From NCBI GenBank assembly GCA_015067305.1, contig SVMT01000003.1, positions 55,972 to 119,971 of the forward strand: a stretch of 64,000 nucleotides of DNA. Direction: 5' to 3'. How positions within the stretch are numbered: the first letter of the stretch is position 1; each line of letters opens with the position of its first letter. Shown here piece after piece: positions 61,352 to 64,000 of this stretch. Below the pieces are notes generated by a model. It saw nothing but the letters and a program-made list of their open reading frames with translations. It was not told the origin of the DNA and searched no databases. The DNA comes from Oscillospiraceae bacterium (GTDB lineage: Bacteria > Bacillota > Clostridia > Oscillospirales > UBA644). Both the position numbers and the translations under genes were made by a program.

Positions 61352-62338
61352 ATGGAAAAACAAAACGGAAAACTGAAACTTCTTCATTTATTGAGGATAC
61401 TTATCACAGAATCCGATAAGGATCACCCTGTAACCATAGGATACATAATAAATGAACTTGCCCAATTAGGTATTTCAGCAGAAAGAAAGTCGCTGTACAG
61501 CGATTTTGCAGCCTTAAAAGAATGTGGTTATGATGTAAAAACCATAAGAAGCAAGGATGTCGGATACTATCTTGAAGACTGTCCTCTCTCATATGAAGAT
61601 GCCGAAGATTTTTGGGATATGCTCCATGCTCAGAATATTTTCGATGAAGATAAAGTCAATTATCTCAAACGGAAACTCGAAAGCTGTATCAGCCTCAATG
61701 AAAAAAAGAAACTGCGAAACAGAATATATACTACAGATAGGGTTTCAATGAAGAGCGACAACTTCAAAAGAAATCTTGACATTATACATGATGCTGTAGC
61801 TTCTAAAAAGAAAATATCATTCATTTATGCAGATCCAATACTAACATTTGAAGAAACACGAAAGAAAAAACACACATATGTCGTAAGCCCATATGTTATA
61901 TCATGCAATGACGGAAGGTTTTTTCTGATTGCAGGAAGTGAAGAAATTGAAGGACTCAGCCACTTCTATATCGACAGGATCGAGAATATCCAGATAACAA
62001 AGCAATACGCAACAGACGTAAGAGTTATTGCCGGAGATCTTGACTTTGACCTGAACTGCTATTCAAAAGGGCTGTTTGATGAATACTCAAAAGTCACACA
62101 GTCTGTGACTCTAAGCTGCGACAAATCAATACTTACAACAGTAACCGCACTTTTCAATGTGTCTGACATGAAATATACAGGAGAAGACAGATACGACGTT
62201 ACATTTGAAATGGAAATAACCGAAGAATTCCTTGCCTGGTTATTCGTAAATCATAGTGCAGTTAAGATACTCTCACCAAAAACGCTTACGGAATCAATGG
62301 CAAATGCCGCAAAAAGCATATATATTTCATATATTTAA
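61352..62338 (+). CDS. WYL-domain transcriptional regulator
   Basis: 328 aa. N-terminal winged helix (about 1-75; HPVTIGYIINELAQLGISAERKSLYSDFAALKECGYDV), then a WYL domain at about 140-215 (KKISFIYADPILTF, HTYVVSPYVISCNDGRFFLIAGSEE, LSHFYIDRIENIQIT) and the WCX C-terminal extension. Ligand and targets unknown; no defence genes next to it. Ribosome site is weak. Confidence 0.92.
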   Translation: MEKQNGKLKLLHLLRILITESDKDHPVTIGYIINELAQLGISAERKSLYSDFAALKECGYDVKTIRSKDVGYYLEDCPLSYEDAEDFWDMLHAQNIFDEDKVNYLKRKLESCISLNEKKKLRNRIYTTDRVSMKSDNFKRNLDIIHDAVASKKKISFIYADPILTFEETRKKKHTYVVSPYVISCNDGRFFLIAGSEEIEGLSHFYIDRIENIQITKQYATDVRVIAGDLDFDLNCYSKGLFDEYSKVTQSVTLSCDKSILTTVTALFNVSDMKYTGEDRYDVTFEMEITEEFLAWLFVNHSAVKILSPKTLTESMANAAKSIYISYI

Positions 62339-62348
62339 GAGTCAAAAC

Positions 62349-62376
62349 GCATCCCGTCTTAAATCAAACGGGATGC
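62349..62376. terminator. Bidirectional terminator between WYL and DUF4956 genes
   Basis: Stem GCATCCCGT/ACGGGATGC with a 10-base loop; ATTTACTATATTTT on the plus side and GTTTTG on the minus side. Confidence 0.8.
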
Positions 62377-62395
62377 ATTTACTATATTTTATATT

Positions 62396-63076
62396 CTATT
62401 TTTCTTTTGGGACATCAAAGGAGAAAGTTACGGGCATATTTCCGTTCCTTGCCCTGAGTTTATCCATAAGTTCTTTCCTATCGACATTTTTATCAAGTCT
62501 AACTGCAAACATCAGTTCTACCATGGAACCGAAATCTGTGGATCTTATTCTTACGAGTCTGTAAGATTTAGTGTACTCGGAAAGAACTTCTTCAAATGGA
62601 TCAGGCATTTCCATATCTTCCGGAACAACGATCTTAAGGTTCATTCCAACCGTACCACCGTCACCGAAATTCAAAGCTGTGAGAATTATGATGACAGCAG
62701 AGAGAAGAACTGCGAAAAGTAAAGAATAATGTATGTACCCGATACCGCAAGTAAGACCTATACCCATACAAACAAAAATAAATGCAAGATCCTTGGGGCT
62801 GGTTTGTTCGCTTCTGTATCTTACGAGTGTAAACACCCCTGCCAAACTGAACGCCGTAGCAACATTGTTACCAACAAACATAACGACTATTGCGGTCATT
62901 GTAGTAACTACCACAAGAGTCAATGCAAAACCTCTTGTCAGACCTGTTTTCTTTGAAGTAAATATATATACCCAACTGACAAGAAGTCCTAAAAGACAAG
63001 CGGAAAGTGCTATTATTACAGCTTTTGTCATTGTCATAGTAGTTGAAGATTGAAGCATTGTTAAAATTTCTGTCAT
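62396..63076 (-). CDS. DUF4956 membrane protein
   Basis: 226 aa. Four to five membrane segments in residues 15-150 with the family signature GNNVATAFSLAGVFTLVRYRSEQTSPKDLAFIFVCMGIGLTCGIGY, then a soluble C-terminal domain. Encoded with a VTC-domain protein (start overlaps the VTC stop by ATGA). These two occur together, often with CotH kinases, and may form a membrane polymerising or secretion unit; the function is not established. Confidence 0.92.
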   Translation of the reverse strand: MTEILTMLQSSTTMTMTKAVIIALSACLLGLLVSWVYIFTSKKTGLTRGFALTLVVVTTMTAIVVMFVGNNVATAFSLAGVFTLVRYRSEQTSPKDLAFIFVCMGIGLTCGIGYIHYSLLFAVLLSAVIIILTALNFGDGGTVGMNLKIVVPEDMEMPDPFEEVLSEYTKSYRLVRIRSTDFGSMVELMFAVRLDKNVDRKELMDKLRARNGNMPVTFSFDVPKEK

Positions 63077-63849
63077 TTTAGATTTATCTCCTTTGAAATA
63101 TCAGATTCAAAATCGTTTGAAAACATTTTATATTCGTTTCCATATTTAGAAAAAGGTCTCATTCTCATTTCTTCAGACGAAAGAGCCTTGACTAACCACA
63201 GGGGAAATGAATTGCTGACTTTTATTTCTATCAGACGAGGATCAACTATATCCAACTTTTTATATTTCACCCATTTAGCAAGGAGATCCTCTCCATGGTC
63301 TCCTCTATCCAGTCTGAGCTCTGTTCTGCGGGTTCGTATGTTTCGGTCAATAGAAATTCTTATGGATCTGTCTTCGTTAGCAAAATAAGCAGTTCGGTCA
63401 TATGCAATAAATATCTTAGGCTTAACCTTATGACACTCAAGATAATAATCAATTTCGGAAAGTACCTGCTTATTTATATATTTTAAATCCTCAGGTCTTT
63501 CACCCGTTTCAAAATATCTGTACATTTGCTGAAGAGTCATTTTGGCTCTGCGTTTTAATGTAAGCCCATTTACCTTCTTCTTAAGTTCCACATATACTAC
63601 AGAATCATCATCGGGAATCCCATAAGATCTGACTCTTAATTTTTCTTTATATTTAGGTTTTGAAAGCGAATGCTCAATAACCGTATTGTTGTCATCGTCA
63701 AAATAGATATTGGATATGGAATATTCCTTACCGCCAATGCAATAAGGATCTGCAGTAACGTACGGAGATACCTTTTCAACAAAACGACGAGCCGCTTCAG
63801 CTGAAACCAAAAACTTTTTTTCATACCGACAAAAAGACATTATCGCCAT
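63073..63849 (-). CDS. VTC domain-containing (polyphosphate polymerase-like) protein
   Basis: 258 aa from the ATG at 63849 (GGAGG eight bases upstream). CYTH-fold tunnel enzyme pattern: CRYEKKFLVSAEAARRF, SNIYFDDDNNTVIEH, KYKEKLRVRSYG, VYVELKKKVNGLTLKRRAKM, KIFIAYDRTAYF, LIEIKVSNSFPLWL. Basic residues of the tunnel (R/K) and acidic metal ligands appear kept. VTC4 in yeast makes polyphosphate; activity here is inferred. Confidence 0.9.
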   Translation of the reverse strand: MAIMSFCRYEKKFLVSAEAARRFVEKVSPYVTADPYCIGGKEYSISNIYFDDDNNTVIEHSLSKPKYKEKLRVRSYGIPDDDSVVYVELKKKVNGLTLKRRAKMTLQQMYRYFETGERPEDLKYINKQVLSEIDYYLECHKVKPKIFIAYDRTAYFANEDRSIRISIDRNIRTRRTELRLDRGDHGEDLLAKWVKYKKLDIVDPRLIEIKVSNSFPLWLVKALSSEEMRMRPFSKYGNEYKMFSNDFESDISKEINLK

Positions 63850-63910
63850 ATCCATACCCTCCTTTATTATGATTATAATGATTATAGAAATTCGAAATTG
63901 TATTTCAATA

Positions 63911-63993
63911 GGGTTGGCTCCATTTTAAAGGTGCTTAAACAGCCTAGTTAGTGCTAAAAGAGCCAATCCCATCAAATTTTCCTTGAAAATTTG
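63911..63993. other. Structured intergenic sequence upstream of the VTC gene
   Basis: Inverted pair GGGTTGGCTC (63911-63920) / GAGCCAATCCC (63960-63970), continued inward by TTTTA / TAAAA. A second perfect hairpin, CAAATTTTC/GAAAATTTG (63973-63993), follows. No ORF. It may be a leader RNA, an operator or a repeat; the window ends before this can be judged. Confidence 0.35.
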
Positions 63994-64000
63994 TCTATAC

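Overview
The window is a 64 kb AT-rich, gene-dense stretch of an anaerobic, endospore-forming Firmicute of the class Clostridia. The evidence is a full spoIIIAA-AH operon, spo0A, a spoIVFA/spoIVFB pair, yabP-yabQ-divIC-yabR, strong GGAGG ribosome binding sites and SigA-type promoters with 17-bp spacers. The CotH/lamin-tail protein, VTC and DUF4956 proteins, PocR-AraC regulator and a secreted CBM9 protein fit a gut-type Oscillospirales-like lineage, but the exact taxon cannot be set from sequence alone.

The most interesting locus is at 6.6-7.9 kb. About 650 bases without an ORF, rich in hairpins and with their own promoter, lie directly upstream of a 200-aa membrane protein gene. The surroundings are nusB, xseA, xseB, ispA on one side and tlyA, nadK, argR, recN on the other. 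This is the classic setting of the OLE (ornate, large, extremophilic) RNA and its membrane partner OapA. The usual dxs position is occupied by a DUF212/PAP2-like gene.

Layout, minus strand unless noted: valS (partial), tyrS, recN, argR, nadK, tlyA, oapA, OLE RNA (0-7.9 kb); DUF212, ispA, xseB, xseA, TsaD-like, nusB, Asp23 (8-12.5 kb); spoIIIAH to spoIIIAA (12.6-17.2 kb). On the plus strand, 17.2-21.7 kb, is a flavin-linked operon: ApbE, a lipoprotein, a NusG_II protein, a Gx transporter, a YwlG family protein, a small membrane protein and a YhhN protein. Then come a MecA-like adaptor, a 1004-aa CotH protein, an aldose epimerase, galU, the DUF2344/radical-SAM pair and spoIVFB/spoIVFA (21.7-30.9 kb). 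Plus strand 31-36.6 kb: a RodA-type SEDS protein, then a glycosidase-like protein, an Ldh-family dehydrogenase and a malic enzyme with highly biased codons.

A 132-bp MITE-like palindromic element follows at 36.6 kb, then the CBM9 surface protein and its upstream PocR-AraC regulator. Next are DUF2461, NfeD, SPFH and an ECF sigma/anti-sigma pair with an apparent autoregulated promoter (39-43.2 kb). An FMN riboswitch with a terminator controls ribU (43.3-44.1 kb). Then follow a zinc-ribbon DUF4870 protein, a deacetylase, punA, spo0A, a nitroreductase, an AzgA-type purine permease, a CPBP protease and a GNAT_C acyltransferase (44-51.5 kb). The last part holds glyA, rarA-nth-prmA, ung-cca, yabR, divIC, yabQ, yabP, a WYL regulator and a DUF4956-VTC pair.

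Two themes recur. Flavin handling links ApbE and its neighbours with the FMN-riboswitch-controlled ribU. Sporulation is spread over several loci, and two perfect Spo0A boxes sit upstream of the divIC promoter.
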